Shown: piece by piece, positions 1 through 12,759 of the stretch
How the letters are laid out: each line of letters starts with the position of its first letter
Numbering within the stretch: position 1 is the first letter of the stretch
Source: Burhinus oedicnemus
Lineage: Eukaryota; Chordata; Aves; Charadriiformes; Burhinidae
Reading direction: 5' to 3'
Assembly (NCBI GenBank): GCA_008921705.1
Contig: VFFE01007028.1
Coordinates: 133,785-197,784, forward strand
Length of the DNA: 64,000 nt
Position numbers and translations under genes: made by a program
Notes under the pieces: model-generated
Database searches by the model: none
Told to the model about the DNA's origin: nothing
What the model saw: only the letters and a program-made list of their open reading frames with translations

Positions 1-3000
1 CTGAGACCTTTTGTACAATAATATGATGATGGAATGTGTAATCTTTAGAGTATACTCACTTTATCCCTACCTCTTACTTCTTAATGTCAGGAAAAGAGAC
101 ACGCAGTGAAAAAAAATCACAGGGAAATCACCACGGATAAAAAGAAATATTAAATACTTTTTGCAAACAGGTGTTTAAGCCTAGACGCTCATTGTTATAG
201 GAGGCCAAGGACACAGGATGATTCAAAATGAAAATGTATTTGTCTATGGATAACATTAGTTTCCAGAGTCACGGGAGTTAATGACAACAACAATTTTTAG
301 AGTATATTAAATGCCATACTTCAAGGCTTAATCCAACCTCTAACTATTTAGGGATCAGGATGAGATCTAATGGGGCTTGAGAACAAGGTTGAAAGGATTG
401 ATTATCCTGCATCTGCCTGCTGTGAGGTTCTTACATCTTCCTCTGAAGCATATAGTGCTGGCCTGGGTCAGAGGCAGGATGCTGGATGGGAAGGCACCCT
501 GGATTAGCTTGTTTGTACTCCCTCTGCTCTGCCTTGGCTGCAAGCTATGCAAGGTTTTATGTCTGTAATCCACAGCTCTCCTTGAGGAACACAGAGGGCC
601 TCTGAAATGCTAAACAATCCAGGGAAAGAAGCTTACCTGAAGCCATGAGTAAACCCAGCAGTCAAACCTCTGGCATAGATTTTGGCTCTTCCTCTTCTAA
701 ATGGCTCAAGGTTTGGATGTCTTTGTTTTCAGCCCTGTATCTGAAAGATAAAGGAATTAGCAGGATTTCTTTAATCTTTGTGTTCTCCCAGATAAGTGTA
801 TTAGAGGAATTTTGTAGGTTATGGAAATATTTATTTTGAATTAAAATTAAAGCTGCACCACACTGTCTATTATTGTATCTTAGTGTAGGGCACAGCTGAG
901 CCAAGCGGTCTCCTATACCTGACTGCAGAAACATCATTCCTTTTGCCCAGACCTGCATAAATGAAACAACGATGCTCTCCTTTCAGCAAAACCCAGTTTA
1001 TATCTGTTGTGACATAGAACACATGGGGTCCAAAAAGTCTCCTTAAATCTGTATTTTATTTTCAAAATTTCATAAGAAAATTGATTTTGGCTTTCAAACA
1101 GCAAAGAACTAGAAGTGTAACCTAGGGCACTGTGGAGTCAGCGTGCCCGGTTATTGACAGAGGAGACCAATAATTGCATTTTTGTGTAAACTTATTTTAG
1201 TGAATATAAGAATATGTCAACTGGCTTTACCTGAGCTCTCTCCAGCCAGTTTCCTCTAATTTAACTGGAGGGAAGGTTGCTGTTACCTTCTAAGATAAAG
1301 AAGAAAATTGAAAAATTGATAATCAATTAACAGGCAGACACGCTTCCTCACTACGAGCAGAGTTGTCGCTGGTGTCTACAAAATTTCCTTCCCACCTCCA
1401 AAGGAAATATAGTTTTCAGAAAAGATGAAGCCCAGAACACACTGCAAATCTCAGGGGCAAAGATTTGTGAACAAAGTGAAGGTATTTCTTGGGTGCAGTG
1501 CTCCTTTACCTGGACAGAGGGATATAGGGGACAGAGGGATATAGGGGAAGGTGGGAAGCACGATATGAGCCCTTCCCATCTCAGCAGCTATGGGCCTCTC
1601 TGATTCCTCCTCGTGACCACATGAAGCCCTCCCTGAACACAGCAGCCCACCAAGCAGCATAGCTCCAGCACCAGCCAAACTACTTTCCTACCTACATCCT
1701 AGCAACCCTATCATAGCCTTCAGCAAATCTCCCTCACTCTTAGCCCCGGCCCAGTGAACACTCAGGGAAATGCAGTTTCATTAACCCTCTCTCACAAGGA
1801 CTACACTCAAGTACACCATCCCTGTAAGTACTAATATTGGCTCAGGTCCTATTGCCTCAGTTTCTTCTGCTGCTCGTTTTTTTTTCCCCTCCTGCCTTCA
1901 GTAAGCACTTTATATTCAAGCACTAACCTCAGGCCAATTTTTTATTTCAAAGCTGGATTACTGCCTTAACTCCGTCTCCCCATTTTTCTACCACTTATCT
2001 CAATGCTCTCTGACTGTGAGGATGTAACACAGCAACAAAGGACCAGGAAAAAGACAAGGGATTAAAGTATAAATGGATCTAAATACTTAATAGCTGGAAG
2101 GAAGAAAAGTGTGACCTACATTAATCAGAGGCAAAATAGTGACAATAGGCTTCAGCTGGTTTTGTACCTAATTTTTTATTTATTTATTTTTAAGACACCA
2201 GGTAGCAAGAAAACATGCTTGAAAAGGTTTCATTCAAATGTGAATTCAGAAATTATTTGGAAGTTTTCTACACTTTGGAGACAATCAGACAGCATTGGGG
2301 AAAAAAATAGAATTCACCTTTTTGAGGACTGGCACTCCAGACAAGAGATAGTCAAGAGTTGCAGATTGAACCCTCCTGTGTGTAAATTACTGAGATTTCT
2401 GTCTAATTTCACCATGAGGATCTTTGTTGCCAGTTATTGAAACTCATCCACACGCCTTTCAAACCGCAGCTTAAAGCTCCAGGCCCTGCAGTCAAGAGAT
2501 GGTATGAGAGTCTCAGCTTCCGTCACAAATAAAATTGAGGCCTGACACTTGTGATCATGAAGATAATGTTGAACGTCAACAAGGTTCAGGTATCAGGGAA
2601 AAAAACCCTCTTCTATCTCTTTTTGACTTAAGATTTTTAAAAGCAAACTCATAAGGATGGTGTACCAACTTGTCTTCTGAATTGCTGGAGTGAGCAGTGC
2701 AGTAGACGTGAGGCTGTTGTGAGTATGCAGACCCCTCACGGCTGTTGGCTGCATTCTTTATTTCTCACTCCGGCTGCTACTGGGAGAAAAGACAGAGGAT
2801 GCAAATGGCCAGTGCAAACAGCAAGCCACATGCCATCCGCTGCCTTGTGAAAAGTCTGGGAAGAAGACTTGCTCTGCTGAGACTTCTTGGCCTGCCCAAA
2901 AAAGGGTGTATCTTTGGGGTCCTCAACCTGAAGCAATGAGCAGCTGGGAGTGATGCATTCATGGCTTCAACCTATGCCTTATCTGCTACCCTCCTTTGAA

Positions 3001-5329
3001 ACGCTACAGCTTGACTCCTTAACTGTACTCTTGTCTCAGTAACCTCTCGAGCTCTGAGCTGGATTGGGTTTCCTTTAACAAATCAGCCTCCTAGTCCCCA
3101 TTTTAACATTAATTGATTGGAGATGCTTTTAACTGTTCCTTCTGGGTGTATTAATTTTTTACAGATTGAATTTGGTTTGATGAGGCAGGAAACCTGAAAC
3201 TATTCCTGGCATCTCCTGCATACTCAGAATAACCGCTCTAATGCATTCAGAGAAGCACACAGCAGCAGGGTGGTAACAGAGCGTGGCTGGGGAGGGGGAA
3301 GGCAGAAAAAGGGGGTAGGGAGAGCTTACGTAGTACCCTATCCATTTCCAAAAGACATCAGTAAGTGATTGCTTACCCGTGTCATCTTTTATATTAAACA
3401 TTTTTCCCAGCAATGCAGGTATTTCGATCAGGCTGGGGCTGCTGACATTAACAGATATTAAATACACTCAGGAGAAATATGATCAAATGTTGAAGTGTCT
3501 AGTAAATGTGCTGTTAGCCGCCCTCCCAGGGAGGCTTAGTGCAAGCTATTGTGTTTTGCTGAGCGAGAGAAAGGCTGGAATATTAGACAAGGAATCCAAA
3601 GGCAATTTTATCAGCAACGTTATGCAGCTCTGGAACACATTGCTAAAGGATTGGAAGCCTTTCTATTACAGCCATCAAATTACTTGCTATTCTTAAACAT
3701 TGAAATGCCATTTTGCATTTTAAACCCTTTGAGTTGGCACCTGTAAAGGATTGCTATGCTCAGCAATAACACCTCCTTATTCTGACACCCTGGCAAGCCT
3801 CTGGGCAGGGCTGGGCTTTGATGCCCTATTAGACCAGACAAAGGTTTCATCCTTCCTGTTCACCCAGAAAGGAGTGGGAGATACACTTGGCCAAGCTCCT
3901 CTCTCACATAACCCTGCTCAGTTCAGCATGTTTAACCTGTAGATGAGGTTGACTGATTCCATTCCTAGTGAGATGTCCTGGATCATCAAATAGGCCTTAT
4001 CTGTCTCAGAGACCATTCGTTTCTTCCTCCAGTAAGATTTGCTATCTATTTACTTCCAGAGATGTAGTACCAGCAAACCCCACCATTACAGCTCAACTAC
4101 TCTGCTTCGGGAGTAGAGGAAATAACAGATGGGAAGACAATTGGCAGAGGAGGAAGGAGGTCTGCCACACTGGAAGTTATGTGAAAGAACATCAGGAAGA
4201 AAGACTGGGAGAAGATCTTCCCTGAAAGTATATCTCTGCACTGTGGCTATTCCTCCTCCATTTTTCAGCTTTTCGTTCCATGAGAAGGAGCTTGGGGCTG
4301 CTCCTTCCTTTTGACACGTCAGGGACACCATGTCTGAGCCTGTGAGACCTCTGTAAGACTAGCCAACGTAAACACTCCTTTGCAGAGGTGCCTTTGTCCT
4401 TAAAACATCCTCTTAATCCTGCAGGACTCTTCCACAGGGTCATAAGAAAGAAACCAACCAAAAGCAAAAGGCCGCTTTCATTAGTAAAAGGTCAGGTTCT
4501 CCTAGGAAAAAATGGTTGTAGATTACAGAGGACATCTCATTTATTACTAATAAATAAGTTACATAGATTAGTGATGTATGTAGTATTTTTCTATGCTGGA
4601 AAGCATCCTCATTCCTTTTAAGCATCCCAATATATCCATATAATCCAAATACAGTCATTTCTGGACTAGATACAGCACCTCAAAATACTCCTCTCCAGCC
4701 AAAAGGGCTTTCAGTTCAATTCAGCCAAACTGAAGGACTAGTGGTTTCTTATTAAAGAATTCAAATGCCACATTTCTGGTGTACATCCACACCTTACCTT
4801 AGGTGGTCAGTCTCAGGAGCAGCCTGAAGCATAGGACACTCCCGAGACCCCAGTGCTACATATCCACGGCACCCTTGTAGATAATTTGAATTCAGCCTGA
4901 ACTCATGCTACACACAAATCCTGCTGCAATGTCAGTGCCCTGCTAGGAAGGACTTGGACCATTTCACCTGTCCAATCAGTTATGTGGTGTTGCTACAGGG
5001 CAAACAAGACACATGAGGACAGCAGGGCCATACCTCACACACGGGGGTCTCTAGGTACACTTGTCCTTTAGTACCTGTACAGTACCATGTTCCCGTTCTT
5101 CCTCCTCCCTGTAACCCTGGGCTGAACAGCTGGATTAGCCTGGAAGTACCCCAAGGTAGTGATTCAACAGGCTAGACAGTGTGGTTGGCTTCAGTCATGG
5201 CTTTGAGACCAGTTACTAATCAGTCATGACAGTCAAAAAGTAATTGGCCAATGCACTGTAGAGGATTTTAACCCACCGTTGAAGCACTGGGTACCAACAG
5301 GTGCTGGCTTCTGTGAACCAGTGGTCTCA
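1..5329. other. Noncoding stretch, no gene recognised
   Basis: No exon with credible splice signals or a known protein motif was seen on either strand; all open frames are about 110 codons or shorter and look random. The only small-scale structure noted is a perfect two-copy 17-bp tandem repeat at 1,514-1,547. The stretch ends where a CR1 element begins. Likely intergenic or intronic avian DNA. Confidence 0.6.
1514..1547. repeat. Perfect 2 x 17-bp tandem duplication
   Basis: The unit ACAGAGGGATATAGGGG occurs twice head to tail (1,514-1,530 and 1,531-1,547) with no mismatch. Probably a recent slippage duplication. Such a short array may be polymorphic. Confidence 0.9.
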
Positions 5330-6320
5330 TCTTAGTGGTTCCCCAGGGCTCGGCATTGGGGCCAGTTCGGTTTAATACCTTTATCAATGATCTGGACGAG
5401 GGGATCAAGCGCACCCTCAGTAAGGTTGCAGATGACACCAAGTTAGGTGGGAATGTTGACCTGCTTGAGAGTAGGATGGCCCTACAGAGGGATCTGGTCA
5501 GGCTGGATCAATGGGCCGAGGCCAATGGTATGAAGTTCAACAGGGCCAAGTGCTGGGTCTTGCACTTGCGTCACAACAACCCCATGCAACGCTACAGGCT
5601 TGGGGAAGAGTGGCTGGAAAGCTGGCTGGCAAAAAAGGACCTGGGGGTGTTGGTTGACAGCCATCTGAATATGAGCCAGCAGTGTGCCCAGATGGCCAAG
5701 AAGGCCAATAGCATCCCAGCCTGTATCAGGAACAGTGTGGTAAGCAGGACTAGGGAAGTGATCGTCCCCCTGTACTCAGCACTGGTGAAGCCGCACCTCG
5801 AATACTGTGTTCAGTTTTGGGCTCCTCACTACAAGAAAGACATTGAGGTGCTGGAGCGTGTCCAGAGATAGTCAACAAAGCTGGTGAAAGGCCTAGAGAA
5901 CAAGTCTTATGAAAAGCATCTGAGGGAACTGGTGTTGTTTAGTCTGGAGAAAAGGAGGCTCAGGGGAGACCTTATCACTCTCTACAACTACCTGAAAGGA
6001 GGTTGTAGAGAGATGGGGGTCAGTCTCTTCTCCCAAGTAATAAGCGATAGGACAAGAGGAAATGGCCTCAAGTTGCACCAGGGGAGGTTTAAATTGGATA
6101 TTAGGAAAAATTTCTTCACAGAAAGGGTTATCAAATATTGGAACAGGCTGCCCTGGGAAGTGGTGGAATTGTGATCCCTGGAGGTATTTAAAAGACGGGT
6201 AGACATGGTGCTGAGGGACACGGTTTAGTGGTGCTTTTGGCAGTGTTAGGTTGATGGTTGGACTCAATGATCTTAAAGGTCTCTTCCAACGTAGGTGATT
6301 CTGTGATTCTATGATTCTAT
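5330..6320 (+). mobile_element. CR1 LINE, 5'-truncated, plus strand
   Basis: This is a non-LTR retrotransposon copy of the chicken repeat 1 (CR1) family, the dominant LINE of birds. It begins inside the reverse transcriptase domain and continues to the 3' end. The 3' untranslated part carries the typical stretch running from a TTAGGTTGATGGTTGGACTC block to TTCCAAC. It ends in the octamer-like tail GATTCTGTGATTCTATGATTCTAT (6,297-6,320). Loss of the 5' part is normal for CR1 because reverse transcription starts at the 3' end. The 3' third is nearly identical to the copy at 45,176-45,350, so both belong to the same or a close subfamily. The 5' boundary is approximate because no target-site duplication was seen. 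Confidence 0.95.
5335..6228 (+). pseudogene. CR1 ORF2 reverse transcriptase fragment, broken
   Basis: This is the C-terminal half of the CR1 ORF2 polyprotein. It starts near the palm domain (VPQGS-type motif, then [11 protein letters not shown]) and runs to the natural C-terminus. One frame covers the whole stretch with no frameshift. It is closed by two premature stops: TAG at 5,869-5,871 (after LERVQR) and TGA at 6,172-6,174 (after VVEL). The natural stop is TAG at 6,226-6,228. The catalytic FADD box of CR1 enzymes reads VADD here (5,425-5,436): both aspartates remain but the aromatic residue is changed to valine. The N-terminal endonuclease domain is absent because the element is truncated. 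It cannot make an active enzyme. The absence of indels suggests a moderately young insertion. Confidence 0.93.
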
Positions 6321-7847
6321 TTAGGAAAGCAAGCCCTAGGCCCTCCTGTTTGTTAGAGCAGCATGCTTATTTTAAATTCAAACTTGCTGTCTTTTTCTAC
6401 TCTTCTTTTTCTATTGCTAAAAATGGTTTTATGACAGATCTTGATGGATATGAATTGTCTGCCATATGTTGTTTCCTTTCCTGACTGTTATCTCCATATG
6501 TCAAATGTACTTGGATCTGATGATCTCCATACAAACGATAACAAAACAAACAGACAAGGAGAGGCCAGACTATGGGGGAAACAGAATCCCAATCAGCGAA
6601 CTGAAATACCAGCAGACAGCCCTTCTACAGGAGACTGTACAGTTTACGTGCTGTCACTCAAAACCGGTGACTAGCTGCTCCTTCCAGGCACTGTCACACA
6701 TTAGTTGCTCTCTGACTGCTACGAAAGGATGTGTACAAGGGGGAATTCCCTCAGGACCCACCACCCTGGTTAATATATACAGAGTCTAGCGAAAGACCTT
6801 GTGAGTAAGGGTTGATTTGCCTCCAGCACAATCAGTGTGAAGCTTTTTATATCTTGTTTTTTCCTGGTAAATTGGGTAAATTATCAGTAGTGCCTCAAGT
6901 GAATTGAACCTACCAGACATTTGATCTTCTAAGTTCCTTAGACACTTAGGAAAATTCGATCCCTTCTATCTTACAGTCGTTACTTTTCTCTTTCATTTTC
7001 TCCTTACTGCATTCCCATTTTTCTCTGTCTTTGAAGTTTCTTCTCTTCCCCAAGACATCCAACAGTAAGGAGTGTTTAGAAAGCAGAGGATCATAAATAT
7101 CTGGTAATTCAAGACACTGTAAGGTGGGAATCCTACTATGTTGCCTTCAATTACTTTTTTCCCATTCCTCTCAGTTTTGTTTTCCCAAACCAGAGATGGG
7201 AATTCCTGCTCATGCTTCAGGCTGCTTCCCCCTGTAATGAGCATCTGTGAACACTGGAGTGCTTGGCCTGGCCAAAGTCTGTTCTTCAAGCCTGTTGACT
7301 TCCACCCTGGCTGAATCCACGAGGGATGAAATTCTTCCTTACGGGCCAAGGTAAATCTGTGCAGTTCCAGAGAAAGAGCCCACAGCAAGGTAAAAGTTAA
7401 AAAATGCATTTTAGGTGTGATAGTTTCTGGCTTCCTCAAGTTCTACTTCTCTGAATCCTTCTTTTCCTTCTTCCCCTCACAGTTATTGTCCTGCTGAGCT
7501 GCTCAAGAAATGAAGCAAAGTGTTGGAATAGAGATCTTTGCAAGGTTAAAGAAGACACCTTTCACTTTAACAAATGACGGTCTCCATCTGTTTAGCATCC
7601 CTCTCATGTGTCTGTAACAGATACAGGCAGAATTGATTATCTTTACTTCAGGCCTACTAATTAAAGCCCTCCTCTGATGTAATGGTACCACTAAAATTTC
7701 CACTTGGGTCATCTGTGTTTTTCTGTGGATACTATCTTTTTCTTAGGACAGAGAAGATAGCATTTAAGGGGGGAATTTTTTTAAGGGAGACCACACAAGA
7801 AATTAAAGGAGCTGATGAGTCAAAACAATCTACACGAAGGAGTTCTA
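6321..7847. other. Noncoding stretch, no gene recognised
   Basis: Between two CR1 copies. Open frames on both strands (longest about 148 codons, minus strand, 6,993-7,439) carry no recognisable domain and no convincing splice context. No repeat family was recognised. Probably single-copy noncoding DNA. Confidence 0.5.
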
Positions 7848-7985
7848 ATATCTAGAATAATTCAGGTTGGAAGGGATGTTAGGAGTTCATCTAATCCAAG
7901 CACAAGCTCAAAGTCAGATTCAAAAGTAGATCAGGTTGCTGTACTTGACCGCTCAACTTGCAGGCTAATACAGCAACCTAATAAA
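7848..7985 (-). mobile_element. CR1 LINE 3'-end fragment, minus strand, old
   Basis: Read on the + strand, the segment has the inverted CR1 3' end: a degenerate CTAGAATAATT tail, then CAGGTTGGAAGGGAT, CATCTAATCCAAGC and AGATCAGGTTGCT. These match, in order, the reverse complement of the CR1 3' block (agcaacctgatct ... ggactagatga ... cccttccaacc). Point changes and small indels are many, so it is an older copy than the one at 5,330. The far end is uncertain because similarity fades near 7,985. Confidence 0.75.
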
Positions 7986-10490
7986 TGGATTTATGGCTGG
8001 TATCTGTCTTGAGCTATTCTTTCAAGGCAAGACATGGAAAGCAGGGCTGGGTGTGGCCAGTGTTTGCCTGGGGCTCGGCATCTACCCAAGAAAACTCTAT
8101 GGTCCACAAGAGGAGCTGGCGATTTGGTGTTTCAAGGCTTTGTTCAACTACAAAACACATCAAGGATGTGTATGTTCCTAGGGAAGTGTAAGTCAGCCTG
8201 TACAGCCATTTGGTGAGCAGTGCTGAGAGAAAAAAGATCTGTACCACAATTGGTCTTGAAGAGCCGCTGTTTTGAGTCCAATACTTCCCAGAGCATCCCT
8301 CATCAGGGGACTGGCCACACTGCACTTCAAAACCAACAGGATTTAGGGATTCCTTTATCACCTATCGTGCTACCAACATTTTTACTAGTCTTATAGTGTC
8401 ACACACTTGCTTTGCTAGATAACATGGCTGCAGCAGATTTCCTACTGCCTCCCCCATTATCTTTTCAGGACCTTACCGAGTGGCCCAGGTCCACAATACA
8501 CCCAAGGGGTCAGTCAGCTTGGGTACACAGGTAGAAACAAGCAGCAAAGAGCAATCCAGGTCAGAGAAAAACAGACCAGGTTATGCCAGCTTTGGTGCCA
8601 AAGTTGATGTGTGAAAACTGTGGCCTGAGTGCTGAGCCACTGCTGGAACAGATATCACCGGGACGAGTGCTGATGCTTGTATGAGCAGTCAGGCACAGCA
8701 GAGGGACTGAACCCTTCAAGAAACACCTCTTTCTGGAAGGCAAGTTACCACCTCCTAGTCTTGAGTGTAGTTAACAGAGGTCAGAAGTTCCCTGTAACTC
8801 TCAAGGTGAGTCCCTCGCTTCATAAACCTTGCTGCCACTTTGCTGGCTCTCATGACGACGGTGGTCCCTTGGACCCTTCCCACAGAAGGAAAGGAGAGAG
8901 GCACAGGCTGCACCAGACCTTTGAACGCACAGGGAAAACTGAGATTTTTCTAAGAAGTTGCAATACACGTGTAGTTTATTTGTCAAATTAGTAACGCCTG
9001 AGATAACAAAAAGCTTGCTGCTTCTCTAATGAAATCAAATTTTAGCTGTTGGCTCAGGCCAATACTACAGCAGATTGGTTGGGTTGCCTCTGTTCTACAC
9101 GTCAGTTGTTACTAAATGCGTATTTAGAATATTTTAAAAAATGAATGTGATTCATTCTTTTGAGCTAACCGAAACAATGAGTTGATCCAGACAGAGTGAA
9201 TAGACAGTACAACATGCTTGTATGCACTGGAGTTTTCTCTGTTCAAGTAATTCTAGCACCAACCAAGCCCAAGATTTTGGTATTTAGCAGTAAAGTTCAC
9301 ACTTGTTAAAATCCAAATCTTCTAGGTTACTTGCTCATTAGCCACAAAAGTGCTTTGCTTGGAAGTGCAATGTAAGTAGATAAAGGATAATGTATATAAT
9401 TCAATTTCAATTCAAGAAAAAATGAACCTGGAGACTTTTCCTTAAAGTCATTGAGCTTTCCAGGACTCTGGTCTTCTGACCATGCTTTAACAACTGCTGT
9501 TAAAGAAACAAGCAGTTTAGCAAGAGGCACTGGGATATGGGAAGGGTTGTGGACCAGGAAAGGATCAGTTTGGATGGACTATGACCACCGCAGCATTAGC
9601 ACTGAAAGAAAGCAACAATTCAGACCTTCCTCCACCACAGCTCCAGTTACCAGAAGTCTGTCTGTAAGTATTTATGTAGTAAATAACTCCTAGTTTTGCC
9701 TCTTGTACATTTCTGACCATTAAGTACCAGTGTTATTGCCCTTGGGGAGCACTTAATGTCTCCATCTATTTTAATTTCATATCATTTTGCACTAGTTCTT
9801 TAGAAATGCAATTGTATGCATTGCTTTGTTTCAGTCAATACCACCTAGACAGCTTGAAGTCAGTACACAAACTCCTTAAAGATAATAATGCCCTGAGATG
9901 AAAAGAAAATATTTGACTGCTTCATACACTTGAATAGGAAGGAATTGAAAGGACCGCTAACAACATCAGACAAGCTCACCATTTAATTTTATATTTTAAG
10001 ACTCTGATTATATTTTATTGTCAAACTCTTGCCATTCAATTCAGTACAGTTTTTACCAACATACAGAGCTCTTCAAAGCTGCTAGTGCAATTGTTTCTAT
10101 TTAGATGGTGGCCTTTAATCAACATAAGATCTAACATTACAGACAGCATATATGTAGAACTCATAGAGAGCCTTGCCAAATCAGAGCTCATGAACCTTCA
10201 CAAGCTCTAAAAAACAGGCCTATCTGTGACTAGAAAATAATAGAAATCATAAAGCTTCCCTAATTAGTGCATTCAGTTTTGGTGCCATCTAAAGACTGAA
10301 GCACGTAAGTCTCCATGTTTAAAATTAATTCTACAAGACAGAGAGGAATCACAGTAGTGCACAAGCAGAGCCAGAAAATGTGAGAGAGGAGGAACAGGAA
10401 CAGAAAAACGACGGTGGCACTAATGATTACAGCTAATGACAAGATGCTGCAAGAGCTAAATCACACAGAGTGAACGAGCGTTTACATGAG

Positions 10491-10511
10491 CGTGTGTGTG
10501 TGTGTGCGCGC
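10491..10511. repeat. (GT)n microsatellite passing into (GC)n
   Basis: About eight GT units are followed by GCGCGC. Alternating purine-pyrimidine runs such as this can adopt Z-DNA. Likely length-variable. Confidence 0.85.
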
Positions 10512-11324
10512 AGGGGGCTAGAATCAAGAGGGTGAACTGCTAAACCTCAGTTGAGTCAAGCAAATTGTTTAATATAAATAACTACTTGAATGAAGTTTAT
10601 CTTTTAGTCTATTTACTCTTTTCAAAGTGTCTGTTCACTGATTTGAGGTTTTTTTCTGAAATTAATTCATTATTTGAAATTGTATCTGGAAACCTGTTAA
10701 TTAAATCAAATTATCTACGGTTCATTCACAAGCTATTTGTTGCAAAAATTCAGTACCTGAAATTGTGCTGCTTTTGTCTAGATTTCTAGATGAGACGCTT
10801 CTCTGTCCCTAACTGCTCTTCCTCATTAATTGCTAAGACTGGTTTTCAAAGGCAGATTCTATTACAGATTCAAAATTCACTGTCTGAAAAAAATTCACAC
10901 ACCAGCTAAAATTCCCAATAAACTGTAAGCAAGGAAATTCTCCTTTTTTACAAAATCTCTGTATGCATGTGCGCTCTTGGGAACTCTGGCTTCCAGCTCC
11001 CCTCAGGAGAACATGGCAGGGACAAAGACAACCAAGTCCCGTAACGAGGGAGGGCTCGCAAACATCACAGCGAAGGACTAGAGAAATCAAAATGAAGAAT
11101 ATTCTTGTGGGCAGAGCAGCAGTTTGAGGTTACATCTCTTAACATGGGAGACGTTTCAGATAGATGTTTTGGATAAACTGAAGAGACAGCCTAAGCAAAG
11201 ACAATCCTAGCGAATTCATTTGAAACCACAAATGTTAATGGCAGGTTCGTGAAAGGAATCCCTTAAATGGTTGATTTTGCTCCAGTGTTAATGACTGGAG
11301 GTATCTTGAGTTTAGATGGTACAT

Positions 11325-11342
11325 TTCTCTTGTACAAGAGAA
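11325..11342. repeat. 18-bp perfect palindrome
   Basis: TTCTCTTGTACAAGAGAA equals its own reverse complement with no spacer. The centre is TTGTACAA. It could be a cruciform-prone site or a dimeric protein-binding site, but no function can be assigned. Confidence 0.8.
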
Positions 11343-12740
11343 GGATGGTCAGATTCCATTCCACTAATGCAGTAAATCTCTAAATGCCACCATATTTGGG
11401 ATGACAACAATGCAGATACTGTAGCAAGTGGTTGCAGCTCTGCTGATGTTGAATTTTGTTAAGTGACATCTAAGGAGGACAAAACAACTTCCTGCACATA
11501 TTTGAAGATCATACATAGCAGAGTTGAAAAGGCCAGTGTAAATGGTACCTAAATATAACAACATGTCCGCATTGTGCTAAGCCGAGTAAGTCGGTGAATC
11601 CAGCTGTGACACAGTGAGGACTCACACACGCCATACGTTTTAACTACATTACAGGTGAGTTCCCCAATTCAGCTGCTTAGATGGGCTGTAAAAATAAAGT
11701 ACTAAAATCCTACAGAGGATGTCTAATGTGAGGTATCATGAAAAAAAGCTTTTAATAATGGGATCTGCGAAGCCAAGGGACAGAATTGCAAGAGAAGGGG
11801 TGGGAACTACATTTTTGAGACACAGACATTCAGTTTGATGGCTGCTCTGCACAGAGGCAGCTAGAAGGATGCTGAGTTGGTCTTTTCCATGTATAGCTGT
11901 GATTTTCTAGCAGCCACTGTTAGAAAACAAAAAGAAACTCCTGTTTTCCTGAGGGTAAAACAATCTACCATTTCAAATTCCCTGTCTATGGCAACATTTA
12001 TGACTCCCAGAGAATGGGGTTGCATGTTCCCCACTTCTCTGAGTGCCCCTGCCTCAGACAACCCTTCCCGTGTGGGGCACCTCTTTTTGGTACTAATTGC
12101 TCCCTTAACCTACACCCGTTGCTGCTGCTCTAGGTTATGGCATCAGGCTGGACTCCCAAACCCGTGGAGGCAGGACTGACAACAGACAAAAATTCAAATT
12201 AATTGAGATTTCCCTCCTCATTTGGAAACAACTCAGGGAAAACATAAACCTTGTCATATCTGAAGGACGGCTTAATACTACACTCCTAAATGAGACATGA
12301 CTGAGTCTTAATCCCGCTGAGTGAAACTCGACTAGTTCGTATTAATAGTTTATTATTATCTCTGATAGTTCCCCCACTCCAAATCCTTTGTGCATCATTT
12401 ACATGGGATTTTAAAACAGCAAAGCAAAATCCATTTGGAGAGACATTTTCCTATTTTAATAACATTTTCACACACATCCGCTAACTTGGTCACTGTTGCA
12501 AGCTCAGCCTCCCTTTTCTGCAGTGATCAAAATTAAATGCCAGCGGATCTCCAGGGAGGCTACAGACTGAGCCAAGCACAGCAAGCTCCTGTGGTAGGTA
12601 CTGATGCTTTCAGTGAATCCCATCACTACTTATTCATGTGTTTAGCAGTAATTCAACACCAGGTTTTTACACAAATCACAGGATCCTAGCCCAGCAATTT
12701 TTGCTGAGGGAGTTTCTCTATAACCTGGGATTGGTCTTCA

Positions 12741-12759
12741 AGCCACTGCACTCCAGCCT
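12741..12759 (+). other. 19-nt match to the 7SL RNA / Alu right-end core
   Basis: The string AGCCACTGCACTCCAGCCT matches, from memory, the stretch near the 3' end of vertebrate 7SL (signal recognition particle) RNA that is also found in primate Alu elements. The flanks match poorly apart from a TGGGAT-like block a few bases upstream (12,726-12,732). It may be a decayed 7SL retrocopy or coincidence; the match is too short for a firm call. Confidence 0.25.

Larger units (their letters stand above)
7986..12740. other. Noncoding stretch with a short (GT)n run
   Basis: No gene recognised; open frames are all about 115 codons or less and lack motifs. Contains a (GT)n/(GC)n microsatellite at 10,491-10,511 and an 18-bp perfect palindrome at 11,325-11,342. 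The rest appears to be unique AT-rich DNA. Confidence 0.5.
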
